DNA of 64,000 nt from Microbulbifer rhizosphaerae (GTDB lineage: Bacteria > Pseudomonadota > Gammaproteobacteria > Pseudomonadales > Cellvibrionaceae), in assembly GCF_014191725.1 (NCBI RefSeq), contig NZ_JACHWZ010000017.1, positions 1 to 64,000 on the forward strand. Direction: 5' to 3'. Positions 34,469 to 43,915 of the stretch are shown here, piece by piece. Positions within the stretch are counted from its first letter, which is position 1. Every line of letters begins with the position of its first letter. Both the position numbers and the translations under genes were made by a program. The notes below the pieces were generated by a model that had not been told where the DNA came from, did no database searches, and was given only the letters and a program-made list of their open reading frames with translations.

Positions 34469-37276
34469 TCATTCGGGAAAGGTGCCGAAGTACAGAAAGA
34501 TCTCACCCTGGTACCACTGCCCCAGCTTGCGGACCCGGTTGGGCCCGCCTTGGGGACCGTGCGCCTCCGGTGGGTGAAACTTGGTGCCTATGGGTGCTAT
34601 GCCGGTGAGCAATGAGATATCCCCCGCGGGAAACTCGACGCTTGTCTGCATAGGGTCTTTGGCTTCCTTCGGAGTAAACAGCCGCAAAAAGGTGTTCTCT
34701 GCGGTGGCCACCAGGGTAATGGGCAGTTCGCGGGTTTCCAGTTGCGCCCAGTAGAGGTCGCGGTGGAAGCCCTTGAATTCCGGATACTCCCAGGACTGCC
34801 CGGTGACCGTGTCGTTGTAGTTTTTGTGCCAGATATCGAAGGTCACGCCCTTGAGGCGGTTTTTCCACACCCGGTAGGGCCCCCGCCCCAGCCAGCGGAC
34901 GCCGGTGACTTTTTCCTCGGGATAATCGAAGGTCACGCCCAGATAGTCCGTCTCCACCTGCCCGGGCATCTGGTAGGCATAGGTCAGCTGCAGCCAGCTG
35001 CCCGGGTGCAGGCGCCACTCGATCCGGCGCATCTCGCCTTCCCCTTGGTACTGGGCGCTGACGACCTGCGCACCGGCCTCCTGCCGCAATTCAATATTTG
35101 ATAGCTTGCCGTCCCCGGACACCAGCCGAGGGCCGTTGCTCAGGGACAGCTTTTTCCCGCCTCGGCTGACGCCGGCCAGGCGGCCGGTGCTTTTGTCGAT
35201 CGACAGCTGGAGATCGCCGGTACCGAGGCGGATCTGTGTTTGCGTTTCCTCCGCGGTTACCGTGCCTTCGCTGTCGGTCTTTACCATGCGCCCGGCCATC
35301 GCCGCGGGCGGGATGATCATCCAGGTCCAGGTATAGATATCCCTGCCGGTGTGGTCTCTCGCTGTCAGGGCCAGTGCGTCCCGGGACCGCCAGTCTTCGG
35401 GAAGCTCCAGTTGCAGGGTGCCGGACCGGCCCGGGGCGATATCGGGTGCGTCGGCTCTGCCCCGTGCCGCGATCTTGTGGCCCGCTTTGTGGTTCGCGGC
35501 CGTTTGCGCCGGGCCGGGAAAATCGATCAGCGCCCAGCGGAAATCCAGCTCGCGCAGATTGGTGAAATCGTAGCGGTTGGCAACTTCCAACACGCCGTCA
35601 AAACTGGTCGGGAGGTGGCTCTGTTCGCTCTGTGGGAAATACACCGGCGACCAGATTTCGCGGATGGCGAAGAAGCTGCCCTCTTTTTCCCGGTAGGGGC
35701 CCAGGATACCGTCGGGAGCGGAATTGCCCGCGGTATCGATTGCGCCATCCCGGTCGTCGCGTACCACGCCCTCGTCGACCAAAGCCCAGATAAAACCGCC
35801 GGCGGACAACGGGTTTTGCAGCATCCGCTTCCACCAGTCGTCCAGTCCCGCGGCGGCGCCGCCGTCGTAGAGGCCGTGCAGGAATTCGGTGGGCATAAAC
35901 ACTTCCCCGCCGCCGAACAGGCTGCCGGTACAGCAGTTGTAGCTCTCGTAGTGGGCGGTATTGATGCCGCCGAACAACTCCCAGGGATGGATCACCGGCC
36001 GGTGCTGGATATCCCAGTGGGAGAAGTCCCCGTCCAGTTCAGTGTTCCAGCCGCCCTCATTGCCGTTGGCCCAGATGATCACCGAGGGGTGATTGTGGTC
36101 GCGCACGATCAGCTCCTGCACCAGCGGCCGGCCCGCTTCGGTACTGTAGGCGTCCTGCCAGCCGGTGAGTTCATCGATCACGTAGAGCCCGAGTTCGTCG
36201 GTCATTTCCAGGAAATGTCGGTCCGGTGGGGAATGGCCCACGCGCACCGCATTCATGTTCATCTCCTTGATCAGTTCCACATCCCGGCGGCTGATTTCCG
36301 GGCTGGTGGTGCGCCCGGAGTCGGGCCAGAAGGAGTGGCGGTTGGCTCCCTTCAGGCGCACCTTGCGGCCGTTGATATAGAGGCCGTCCCGGGGACGGAC
36401 CTCGACGGTGCGAAAGCCGAAAATTTCCTCCACTTGGTGCAGGGTTTTATTGCGGTCCCGGAGTTCGAAAACGGCCTTATAGCGGTGGGGTTTCTCCGCG
36501 CTCCAGGGAAGGATATCTTCCACTTGGGTTTCCATGGAGACCTGTTTTTGTCCCGGAGAAATTTTTACCGAAAACGGCCTGCCAATTCGTTTGCCGTCGA
36601 GGGTGGTGATCCTCGCCCGGACGGAGTCGGCGTTGTCGATACCGCCGAGGAAAACCTGGGAGTGAAAATCACCGGTGTGCCCGGCGTCCAGGGCCGCTCG
36701 CCGGATATGCTGGGTTGGCCGGGCTTCCAGCCAAACCGGGCGGTAGATGCCGCTGAACATCCAGAAATCGGCGCGGCGCTCAGCGAGATTTATTGAGTCG
36801 TCGGCAGAAAATCGCGTGACTTTTACTTCCAGCAGGTTGTCTTCGCCGTAGTTCAGGTGTTCGCCGATATCGTAGCGGAATTCATAAAAGCCACCCCGGT
36901 GTACCGGACCGGCGGGTGCGCCGTTGATGCGCACCTCTGTGTCGGTCATGGCGCCGCCAAAAATAATTTCTATACTTTTGCCGCGCCAGTTTGTGGGCAC
37001 GGAAAATGTGTGACGGTACAGCCCCTCGCGGTCCGGCGCGGGGGTACCCTCCCAATCGCTCCAGTAATGGTAACTGCCGAAGCCCTGCATCTCCCAGTTG
37101 GAGGGGACTGGAATGGTTGTCCAGCGCCCGCTGTTGCGCCCGCCGCTGACGTTGAACTGCCAGTCGACGGTGTGGTCTTTGTCGGTGCCGCTGAGGTAGC
37201 GGATTTCAGTCGGATCGGCGAAAACCGTTGCGGAGAGGGCAAGGAAAAACAATGCAGATATTGACCGGGAAATCAC
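34469..37276 (-). CDS. Glycoside hydrolase family 2, exported beta-galactosidase-like
   Basis: A 935-residue GH2 enzyme with a signal peptide (FFLALSATVFA). It has the sugar-binding jelly-roll domain (VPSNWEMQGFG, GLYRHTFSVP), an immunoglobulin-like domain, the catalytic barrel with acid/base Glu near 407 in WANGNEGGWN and the likely nucleophile Glu near 464 in MPTEFLHG, and a C-terminal large beta-sandwich (WLGRGPYRVWKNR) typical of LacZ-like proteins. The nucleophile region departs from the standard EF-H-MGN form, so specificity may not be plain beta-galactosidase. It is followed by the serine hydrolase in the same transcription direction. Confidence 0.88.
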   Translation of the reverse strand: MISRSISALFFLALSATVFADPTEIRYLSGTDKDHTVDWQFNVSGGRNSGRWTTIPVPSNWEMQGFGSYHYWSDWEGTPAPDREGLYRHTFSVPTNWRGKSIEIIFGGAMTDTEVRINGAPAGPVHRGGFYEFRYDIGEHLNYGEDNLLEVKVTRFSADDSINLAERRADFWMFSGIYRPVWLEARPTQHIRRAALDAGHTGDFHSQVFLGGIDNADSVRARITTLDGKRIGRPFSVKISPGQKQVSMETQVEDILPWSAEKPHRYKAVFELRDRNKTLHQVEEIFGFRTVEVRPRDGLYINGRKVRLKGANRHSFWPDSGRTTSPEISRRDVELIKEMNMNAVRVGHSPPDRHFLEMTDELGLYVIDELTGWQDAYSTEAGRPLVQELIVRDHNHPSVIIWANGNEGGWNTELDGDFSHWDIQHRPVIHPWELFGGINTAHYESYNCCTGSLFGGGEVFMPTEFLHGLYDGGAAAGLDDWWKRMLQNPLSAGGFIWALVDEGVVRDDRDGAIDTAGNSAPDGILGPYREKEGSFFAIREIWSPVYFPQSEQSHLPTSFDGVLEVANRYDFTNLRELDFRWALIDFPGPAQTAANHKAGHKIAARGRADAPDIAPGRSGTLQLELPEDWRSRDALALTARDHTGRDIYTWTWMIIPPAAMAGRMVKTDSEGTVTAEETQTQIRLGTGDLQLSIDKSTGRLAGVSRGGKKLSLSNGPRLVSGDGKLSNIELRQEAGAQVVSAQYQGEGEMRRIEWRLHPGSWLQLTYAYQMPGQVETDYLGVTFDYPEEKVTGVRWLGRGPYRVWKNRLKGVTFDIWHKNYNDTVTGQSWEYPEFKGFHRDLYWAQLETRELPITLVATAENTFLRLFTPKEAKDPMQTSVEFPAGDISLLTGIAPIGTKFHPPEAHGPQGGPNRVRKLGQWYQGEIFLYFGTFPE

Positions 37277-37313
37277 AGCTTACCTCTTCTTTACTCATTC
37301 TGGATGGCCGCTC

Positions 37314-37383
37314 TGTGGGAGCCTGCCCCGCAGGCGATGGGGTGTCGGCGATACCCATTTCGCCAGCAGGGCTGGCTCCCACA
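37314..37383. repeat. REP-like repeat, TGTGGGAGCC subfamily
   Basis: TGTGGGAGCCTGCCCCGCAGG at the left pairs imperfectly with CCAGCAGGGCTGGCTCCCACA at the right. It lies between the pectate lyase and GH2 genes. Confidence 0.75.
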
Positions 37384-37405
37384 GGTGCTAACCTGTTGCT
37401 CAGTA

Positions 37406-37482
37406 CGTAGGGTGCGCCGAGCGCACCGCGCCGGGGGGCGGTATGGAATTCACCCCTTTCGGTGCGCGCGGCGCACCCTATG
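37406..37482. repeat. Palindromic repeat of the TAGGGTGCGCC type
   Basis: CGTAGGGTGCGCCGAGCGCA and its near-complement GGTGCGCGCGGCGCACCCTATG bracket a G+C-rich loop. It directly follows the previous repeat and belongs to a different family. Confidence 0.75.
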
Positions 37483-37512
37483 CTCGATGTATTACGGTGA
37501 GCCTTTATGCGG

Positions 37513-39087
37513 CTACCGGGGCCCTGTGGTGCCATCCAGGGAAGTCAGGCCCGAGGCGTCGTCCGGACTGTAGTTGTACATATTTACGTCCCAGAAAACT
37601 GTGTCGCCGCTGTCTCGCTCGCTGTCGGTGGCCGACTGGCCGGTGTAGACATTGCCGCTGGCGCTCATATAGCCGGATTCGTTCCAATGCGGATAGCGGG
37701 TATCGGCAAAGTAATTGGATTCCACCAGTGCATGGGCGCCATTGCTGGCATTGATTCCGAAATAGGTCACCTCCAGGTAGTAATTGTTGTAGAGGTGTCC
37801 GCGCGTCGTGCTGCCGTCCAGTTTCGGATTGCGGCCACCGGTGTAGTCAAAAAAATTGTGATGGTAGGTCACCTGGGAATTCACCACCGCGCTTGTGTAC
37901 CAGTGCTGGTTGGCGCACACATAGTTGTTGCGGCCGTCGAAGTGGTTGTTGCTGAGGGTGACGTTGGCACTATCCCTGATGTCCACGTGGCCATCGGAAA
38001 TCATGCTGAAGCCTACGTGGTCGACCCACACATGGCTGGAGCCGTCCAGGGTAATACCGTCCCCCCCCTCCACCAGATGCGGATTGACGTTGGCGATGGA
38101 CAGATTGCGCACTATCACGTTTTTGGCTCCGGACAGGTTCAGGCTGGCGCCCTCGATAGTGCTGTTGGCACCCAGGCCGACCAGGGTTTTGTTGTCGGCC
38201 ACATTGATCCTGGTGTCGAAGCGGTAGACGGTGGTGGTGTCGTTGCTGTCCGAACCCAGTTCGACACAGGTCTGCGAGCCGACGGGGATGCGGTAAGTGA
38301 ACTCACCAGAGTCCTGGTAGTCGGGGCAGGCGACCTGGCAGGCGGCGAGGGGACGCCCTTCGGTGAGACAGTCGATGGTGGTGTTGTCGGGCACCTGCAC
38401 CACCGCCGCGCCACTGGATTCGAGCGCGGATTTCAGTGCGCTGCAACTGGTGACGGTTACCGGTGTTGCGCTGCCGCCGCCGGTGGTGGTGCTCAGGCCG
38501 TCGCTGCCGGACTGGGATGCGAAGCCGTCCACGGACTGCCCGCAGCCGCCGCTTACCGGATTGAAATACCAACGCTGCAGGCCGCTGGCGCTGTCGCTGT
38601 ACTGGTGGACGTTGGCCCCGCGCGCACTGCTCTCCGCGGTCAGGGATTTGCCGCTGTACCGGCTGACGATATTCCACGCGCCGGTGGTGGATTTTTTCAG
38701 CTGCCACTGCTGGTTGCTGGCGCCGGTGGATGTCCACTGGCGGATATCGCCGCCGTCCGCGCTGCTCCACTCCCAGACATCCAGGGACTGACCACTGTGA
38801 CGGGCGATAATGCTCCAGTAGCCGTTGCCCAGGTCGTTGAGCGTGAACTGCTGGTTGGTTCTGCCATTGTCGGTCCACTGCAACACATTGGCGCCAGCCT
38901 CGGTGGAGGCGCCGGCCACGTCCAGGTTGTGACCGCTGCCGAGGTTGGTGATCTTGTACAACTGGCCCGATAGCGGCGCCTGGGTGCAGTTGGCTGCGCG
39001 ACTGTGGGCGGAGGATAAAGCGATAACCAGAGTCACGGATAAAATTGTCAACCACGGGCGGGCTGTTGATGAGAGAATTTTATTCAT
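37513..39087 (-). CDS. Pectate lyase family 1 with N-terminal ricin-type lectin (CBM13)
   Basis: A secreted pectin-degrading enzyme of 524 residues that should cleave polygalacturonate by beta-elimination. A signal peptide ends SRAA. Residues about 38-175 form a ricin B-type beta-trefoil with QxW-like repeats (NQQF, NQQW, LQRW). The parallel beta-helix follows, with VIVRNLSIANVNPHL, EGGDGITLDGSSHVWVDHVGF, YHHNFFDYTGGRNPKLDG, and LYNNYYLEV, which are PL1 calcium- and substrate-site segments. It lies between the GH74 and GH2 genes on the same strand; pectin and xyloglucan occur together in plant cell walls. Confidence 0.9.
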   Translation of the reverse strand: MNKILSSTARPWLTILSVTLVIALSSAHSRAANCTQAPLSGQLYKITNLGSGHNLDVAGASTEAGANVLQWTDNGRTNQQFTLNDLGNGYWSIIARHSGQSLDVWEWSSADGGDIRQWTSTGASNQQWQLKKSTTGAWNIVSRYSGKSLTAESSARGANVHQYSDSASGLQRWYFNPVSGGCGQSVDGFASQSGSDGLSTTTGGGSATPVTVTSCSALKSALESSGAAVVQVPDNTTIDCLTEGRPLAACQVACPDYQDSGEFTYRIPVGSQTCVELGSDSNDTTTVYRFDTRINVADNKTLVGLGANSTIEGASLNLSGAKNVIVRNLSIANVNPHLVEGGDGITLDGSSHVWVDHVGFSMISDGHVDIRDSANVTLSNNHFDGRNNYVCANQHWYTSAVVNSQVTYHHNFFDYTGGRNPKLDGSTTRGHLYNNYYLEVTYFGINASNGAHALVESNYFADTRYPHWNESGYMSASGNVYTGQSATDSERDSGDTVFWDVNMYNYSPDDASGLTSLDGTTGPR

Positions 39088-39153
39088 TTCGGATTCCGGA
39101 AATTATGGAGTGTGAAGCCCTGTTATCAGGGCCGTTCCTTATTGTTACGAATA

Positions 39154-39174
39154 GGGCCGGCGTTTCGCCGGCCC
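39154..39174. terminator. Stem-loop after the first GH74 gene
   Basis: GGGCCGGC and GCCGGCCC form a perfect 8-base-pair stem around GTTTC, 19 bases after the GH74 stop. No T-tract follows on the minus strand, so termination is uncertain. Confidence 0.5.
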
Positions 39175-39192
39175 CAAACCTCTCCGGTCGGC

Positions 39193-41925
39193 TTACTGAC
39201 ACACGTCTCCGGAAATAGTAGGAATCTCCAGTGGTTCGCTGCTGTCCTTCTCACCCTGGAAACCGAACTCGGCGAAGGCGCCGGGCTGTATCCTGCGGTT
39301 CCAACCCAATGACTTGGCGGTGTAGGGATTGCTGCCGCTGACATTGGCGTTCCAGGTGTTGGTCAGCCGGCTGCTGCCGCTGTAGCTGAAGTTCACTTCC
39401 CAGCCGTTGATTTCCACACTGCCGTTGTTGGTAATGCGGATACTGCCGGTAAAGCCCGCACCCCAATGGCTGCCCTCGATATATTCGCAGCTGCTACTGC
39501 CGCCGCCGGAACTGGACGAGCTGGAACTTGAGCTTGAGCTGCTGGAGGAGCTGGAACTGCTGGACGAACTGGAACTGCTCGACGATGAACTGCTGGATGA
39601 ACTCGAGCTGCTGGAGGACGAACTGGAACCACCGCCTACCGGGTCCGCGTAAAGCAGGCCGCGGCCGTTGGTGCCCAGGTAGACCCGGCCGAAAATGCGC
39701 GGGTCGCCGGTGATGGCTTCGCCCATATTGCCGTACTGGTGCTGGTCGTCATTAATGCGCACCCAGCTCTGGCCCTCGTCGGTGGAGCGGAAGACTCCGG
39801 TCACGCCGTCGACGGTGCCCACCAGGTACAGCGTCTGGTAACCCGCACTGGTCGCCGGAGCGCCGAGGCCGATATTGACTCCCTCCGCGACACTGGCGAT
39901 CTTGCTGAAGCTGGTGCCGGAATCCGTGGAACGCCACAGGCCGGTACTCTCTCCTTCAGTGACATTACTGCCGACCCCGCCGCCGGCGAGCCACAGGTGG
40001 CCTTCCCGGCCCGGTACCGCGAAGAACTTGCCGCTGGCCGGCAGGCCGCTGGCAGCGGTGGCGGAGAAGCTGGCGCCGCCGTCGATCGATGCATAGAAGG
40101 TGCCGCCGCTAAAGGCGTAGAACTTGTTCGGATTGACCCTGTCGCTCTCCACCCGCGCGCCCTGGGGTACTCCGGAGACCTGGGTCCAGGAGCTGCCGGT
40201 GGTGGTGGAGTAGTGTACCGCCGCGCCGTCCGGACTCCACACGATGGTGCCGCCGTTCGCGCTCATCGCCACATTGCCGCCGCCGGTTACTCCGCCGGGC
40301 TCCTGGGCCTGCCACCAGCTGTCGCCGGCGGAGGTGGAAACACCGATATGTGCTTCATCGGCGTTGCCCACGCGCACCATGATGTTGGGGGCCAGCTCGG
40401 CGAAGTCGATACCGGTGGTGCTGGTGAGGTAGGGGGTTTGGTACATCAGGTCCGGCACCGCATCCACGTCGAGATGCTTGAAGCCGCCGATATCCCCCAG
40501 CGCGGAAAAAATATTCGCCGTGCCGCTGGGCGGACTGGCCAGGTCGAGCACCGCGGTCTCCTCCAATCCCGCGATCATTGGACGGATGGTGATGGTACCG
40601 TTGCTGTCCCAGTTGGTGAGGTTGGTGGAGCCATAAATGGTGGCGCCGGTACCGTACATGAAGCGGTTGGAATTGTGCGGGTCGATTTCCACCGACTCAT
40701 TCATCCAGCCCAGCTTGGGTGTCTCCTCCGGCGGTTGCGGATTTTGGCCGAAGCTGAGCCAGGGCACGCTGCTGATATCCATTTCATAGCGTTTGATACG
40801 CTCCGGATAGTTGCCCCAGTCCCAGATGCGGGTCCAGGTAGCGCCGCCGTCGGTGCTGCGGAACAGGATCATGTCCGGCCACCAGGAATTCAGAGAGGCC
40901 ACCATGATGGTGTCCGGATTCTGACGGTCGATGGTGAGCCCGGAAAAGCCGAAGTAGAGATCGCCGCCGCTGACCGGGGTAATATCGGTCCAGGCCCCCG
41001 TCGCCGAGTCGAATTTCCACACCGCGCCGGTTTCGCCATCGTAGGGACCGCCGGTATCACTCATGGCCACGTAGAGGACGCCGTTCACCTCGTCGTACAC
41101 GCCTTTGTGGGGAATGAAGCCGGTAGGCGCGCCGGGAATGGCTTCCCAGGTGGCGCCGCCGTCGGTGGAGCGATAGAGGGATTCACCCAGGTCCGCCACG
41201 CCGACGTAGATCGCGTCGGAGCCTTGGCCGGGAGTGCCGGACGAGGGATCGAAGGTGACCCAGACAACACCCTGCAGTTTGTCGCCGTAGCCCCATTCGT
41301 CATTCGGGTCGGCGGCATAGCTACCCGGGTTGGGGAAATTGCCCACCTGGGACCAGGTGACACCGAAGTCGGTGCTGCGCCAAAGCCCTTCACCCAGTTC
41401 AGCGCCGTAGTAAATGGTGCTGTTGTCGTTGGGGTCGATGCGCAGTCGCTCGCCCATGCCGCGCCCGGGCATATTGCCGCCCACCTTGAACGGCAGCTCG
41501 GTGACCTGCCAGGTTGCGCCGCGGTCGGTGGAGCGGGCGATGCCGCCGTTGTTCGGGTCCCAGTCATTGGTGTACATGCCCAGGGCTGCGTACACCCGGT
41601 CCGGGTCCACCGGGTCTGTGGCCAGGCTCATCACCCCGTTCCAACCCCACTTGTCCCAGCCCACCCAGTCCAGCAGCGGGACCCATTTCTGTGCGCTCTC
41701 ATCCCAGCGATAGGCGCCGCCGATATCGGTGCGCGCGTAAATCAGGTTGGGCTCGGTGCGGTTGAAAATAATTCCCGGCACAAAGCCGCCGCCGTCGATA
41801 CGCACATTCTTCCAGTTGTACTCCTCTGCCGGTGCAGCGCTGGCGGTGGACGTCAGCAGGGACAGCGCGCAGGCCTTCAATAGTGCAGGCCAGGAAAACC
41901 TCGACAATGACGATGGATTTTTCAT
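39193..41925 (-). CDS. GH74 xyloglucanase with poly-Ser linker and C-terminal CBM2
   Basis: A secreted endo-xyloglucanase of 910 residues. Two seven-bladed propellers carry the repeated Asp-box-like segments (SxDGGATW, STDRGATWQV) of GH74; VRIDGGGFVPGIIFNRTEPNLIYARTDIGGAYRW is the conserved family N-terminus after a signal peptide. A run of 40 serines encoded by 39508-39627 connects to a CBM2 that begins CEYIEGSHWGAGFTGSI and ends SGDVCQ, with the terminal Cys pair and exposed Trp residues expected for cellulose binding. It would open xyloglucan on the cellulose surface. A second GH74 without CBM is at 43.9 kb, separated by a symporter gene. Confidence 0.94.
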   Translation of the reverse strand: MKNPSSLSRFSWPALLKACALSLLTSTASAAPAEEYNWKNVRIDGGGFVPGIIFNRTEPNLIYARTDIGGAYRWDESAQKWVPLLDWVGWDKWGWNGVMSLATDPVDPDRVYAALGMYTNDWDPNNGGIARSTDRGATWQVTELPFKVGGNMPGRGMGERLRIDPNDNSTIYYGAELGEGLWRSTDFGVTWSQVGNFPNPGSYAADPNDEWGYGDKLQGVVWVTFDPSSGTPGQGSDAIYVGVADLGESLYRSTDGGATWEAIPGAPTGFIPHKGVYDEVNGVLYVAMSDTGGPYDGETGAVWKFDSATGAWTDITPVSGGDLYFGFSGLTIDRQNPDTIMVASLNSWWPDMILFRSTDGGATWTRIWDWGNYPERIKRYEMDISSVPWLSFGQNPQPPEETPKLGWMNESVEIDPHNSNRFMYGTGATIYGSTNLTNWDSNGTITIRPMIAGLEETAVLDLASPPSGTANIFSALGDIGGFKHLDVDAVPDLMYQTPYLTSTTGIDFAELAPNIMVRVGNADEAHIGVSTSAGDSWWQAQEPGGVTGGGNVAMSANGGTIVWSPDGAAVHYSTTTGSSWTQVSGVPQGARVESDRVNPNKFYAFSGGTFYASIDGGASFSATAASGLPASGKFFAVPGREGHLWLAGGGVGSNVTEGESTGLWRSTDSGTSFSKIASVAEGVNIGLGAPATSAGYQTLYLVGTVDGVTGVFRSTDEGQSWVRINDDQHQYGNMGEAITGDPRIFGRVYLGTNGRGLLYADPVGGGSSSSSSSSSSSSSSSSSSSSSSSSSSSSSSSSSSSSSSSSGGGSSSCEYIEGSHWGAGFTGSIRITNNGSVEINGWEVNFSYSGSSRLTNTWNANVSGSNPYTAKSLGWNRRIQPGAFAEFGFQGEKDSSEPLEIPTISGDVCQ
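39508..39627 (-). repeat. Poly-serine linker coding repeat (40 Ser codons)
   Basis: The stretch is 120 bases of only serine codons on the minus strand, using TCC, TCG, AGC and AGT in mixed order, which argues for selection on the protein rather than recent DNA slippage. Such linkers are typical of secreted plant cell-wall enzymes in Cellvibrio and Saccharophagus relatives. Confidence 0.9.
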
Positions 41926-42095
41926 CGGTAAACTCCTCTCATATCGCGTTGTTAATTATTTTTTGGGTGTGGAGGAGGGGTACCTCTACGCCGCACTTCC
42001 ACGATGTGCGGTGCAACTACAAAAGGTTTTGCTTTTTTATTCTTTCCGTTCTGGCGGATGGGGACACCTGGTGGCGATACTGTTGAGTCAGGTTT

Positions 42096-42171
42096 CCCTG
42101 TAGGAGCCTGCTTGCAGGCGAACGGCTACGGAGTTCTGTTCTTATTCGCCTGCAAGCAGGCTCCTACAGGG
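42096..42171. repeat. REP-like repeat, CCTGCTTGCAGGCGAA subfamily
   Basis: Perfect 27-base arms (42096-42122 and 42145-42171), starting CCCTGTAGGAGCCTGCTTGC, surround a 22-base spacer. It lies between the SSS symporter and the first GH74 gene. Confidence 0.9.
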
Positions 42172-42212
42172 TGCCGATTCTTAACTCAACAGTATTACGC
42201 CCACCAGTCCGG

Positions 42213-43793
42213 TTACCACCAAGTGGCATAGAGCGCGATCAGCACCAACGTGATCCCCAGCGCCGCCAGGTTGAAACCCTGGGTGGTGGAGAAATTGATC
42301 TCGCCCAGCGCCACGGTGTCACCGCCGCCGCTGTTAATCACCAAGTCGCGGCGCGTTTCCAGAAGAGACACGCTCACCGCCAGCAGCAGGCAGACCAGGA
42401 AGACCACCCCTATGCGGTCCATAAACGGCAGCTCGGGCCACCAGAAGTAGCAGACCAGCGACAACACCGCGGAGGCGATGGCCGCGGTCAGTGCGCCATT
42501 GGCGGTGGCCCTGGGCCAGAAGACGCCGAGTACGAACAGCACCACAATTCCCGGGGTGAAGAAGCCGGTGAATTCCTGGATATACTGGAAGGCTTGTTCG
42601 AACTGGCCGAGCAGGGGCTGGGCGCAGATCATGGCCAGTACCAGTGAAACCACGCTGGCTACCCGGCCTACGCGCACATAGTGGCGTTCGTCCTGCTGCG
42701 GCCGATAGCGGGAATAGATATCCATGGTGAAAATGGTGGCGATGCTGTTGGTCATGGAGGCCAGGGAGGACACGATGGCCGCCACCAGTGCCGCGAACAC
42801 CAGACCCTTGAAGCCCACCGGCATCAGGTTCATCAGCGCCGGGTAGGCCTGGTCAGGGCGCTCCAGGTCCGGAAGCAATACCACTGCGGCGATGCCCGGC
42901 AGCACGACAATAATGGGCATCAGCAGCTTGAGGTAGGCGGCGAAGGCAATACCCTTCTGCCCCTCGGCGACATCCTTGGCCGCCAATGCCCGCTGCACGA
43001 TGTACTGGTTGAAGCCCCAGTAGGAGAAGTTCACCACCCACATGCCGCCGACCAATACCGAAATCCCCGGCAGGCTGATGTAGTTGGGATTGTCCTTGGC
43101 GAGGATCATGTCGAACTTGTCCGGTGCCTGCTGCACCAGGGTTGTAAAGCCGGCGAGCGGGCCCGAGCCGTCTCCGATCAGGTCCAGGGCCAGGTAGGAC
43201 AGCATCAGGCCGCCGAACACCAGCAGCACCACCTGGATGATATCCGTCAGCGCCACCGCCTTGAGGCCGCCGTAGAGGGAATAGGCCGCGGAGAAGAGCC
43301 CCAGGAACATCAGGCCGAACAGCAGCTCCACACCGGCGATGGCATTGATCGCCAAAGCCCCCAGCCACAACACCGAGGTCAGGTTTACGAAGGTGTAAAC
43401 CCCCAGCCAGAAGATGGCCATTACCAGCTTCACCCGCTGATCGTAGCGCTGCTCCAGGAACTGGGGCATGGTGTAGATTTTCTTGCGCACGAACACCGGA
43501 AGGAAGTACTTACCCACCAGGATGAGCGTGATCGCCGCCATCCACTCGTAGGAGGCGATGGCGAGTCCGATGGCGTAGCCGGAACCGGACATGCCGATGA
43601 TCTGTTCCGCGGAGATATTGGCGGCGATCAGCGAAGCGCCCACGGCCCACCAAGGCAGGCCCTTGCCGGCAAGGAAATAATCCTGGGTATTTTTCTGGTG
43701 CCCGGCTTTCTCGCGGGACACCAGATAGCCTATGGTGATCAGTGTCGCTACATAGGCGATAAAGATCAGCAGATCGACGGTTGCCAGTTGCAT
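42213..43793 (-). CDS. Sodium/solute symporter (SSS family), sugar type
   Basis: An inner-membrane symporter of 526 residues with about 14 membrane segments. The SSS core is visible: YFLAGKGLPWWAVGASLIAANISAEQIIGMSGSGYA near the N-terminus, YSLYGGLKAVALTDIIQ in the middle and AALVAAIVSSLASMTNSIATIFTMDIY later, as in the SglT sugar subgroup. It lies between the two GH74 genes in the same direction, so it probably imports a xyloglucan sugar such as xylose, galactose, fucose or glucose. Exact sugar not readable. Confidence 0.9.
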   Translation of the reverse strand: MQLATVDLLIFIAYVATLITIGYLVSREKAGHQKNTQDYFLAGKGLPWWAVGASLIAANISAEQIIGMSGSGYAIGLAIASYEWMAAITLILVGKYFLPVFVRKKIYTMPQFLEQRYDQRVKLVMAIFWLGVYTFVNLTSVLWLGALAINAIAGVELLFGLMFLGLFSAAYSLYGGLKAVALTDIIQVVLLVFGGLMLSYLALDLIGDGSGPLAGFTTLVQQAPDKFDMILAKDNPNYISLPGISVLVGGMWVVNFSYWGFNQYIVQRALAAKDVAEGQKGIAFAAYLKLLMPIIVVLPGIAAVVLLPDLERPDQAYPALMNLMPVGFKGLVFAALVAAIVSSLASMTNSIATIFTMDIYSRYRPQQDERHYVRVGRVASVVSLVLAMICAQPLLGQFEQAFQYIQEFTGFFTPGIVVLFVLGVFWPRATANGALTAAIASAVLSLVCYFWWPELPFMDRIGVVFLVCLLLAVSVSLLETRRDLVINSGGGDTVALGEINFSTTQGFNLAALGITLVLIALYATWW

Positions 43794-43830
43794 AGCTTTT
43801 ACCTTTTCGAGTTATTGTTCTGTTCACTTT

Positions 43831-43894
43831 TAGGAGCCTGCTTGCAGACGAATGATTCAACGCACCAAATCATTCGTCTGCAAGCAGACTCCTA
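43831..43894. repeat. REP-like repeat, CCTGCTTGCAGACGAA variant
   Basis: Arms TAGGAGCCTGCTTGCAGACG... (43831-43857) and the complement at 43868-43894 match at 26 of 27 positions. It lies between the second GH74 and the symporter gene, so repeats of one subfamily bracket the symporter. Confidence 0.88.
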
Positions 43895-43915
43895 CAGTCG
43901 GGGGGCAGCGCCCAT

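Noticed and set aside
39739-41883. A 714-codon plus-strand frame opposite the first GH74
   Set aside because: It mirrors the repeated GH74 propeller codons; the minus-strand product has a signal peptide, catalytic family blocks, linker and CBM2.
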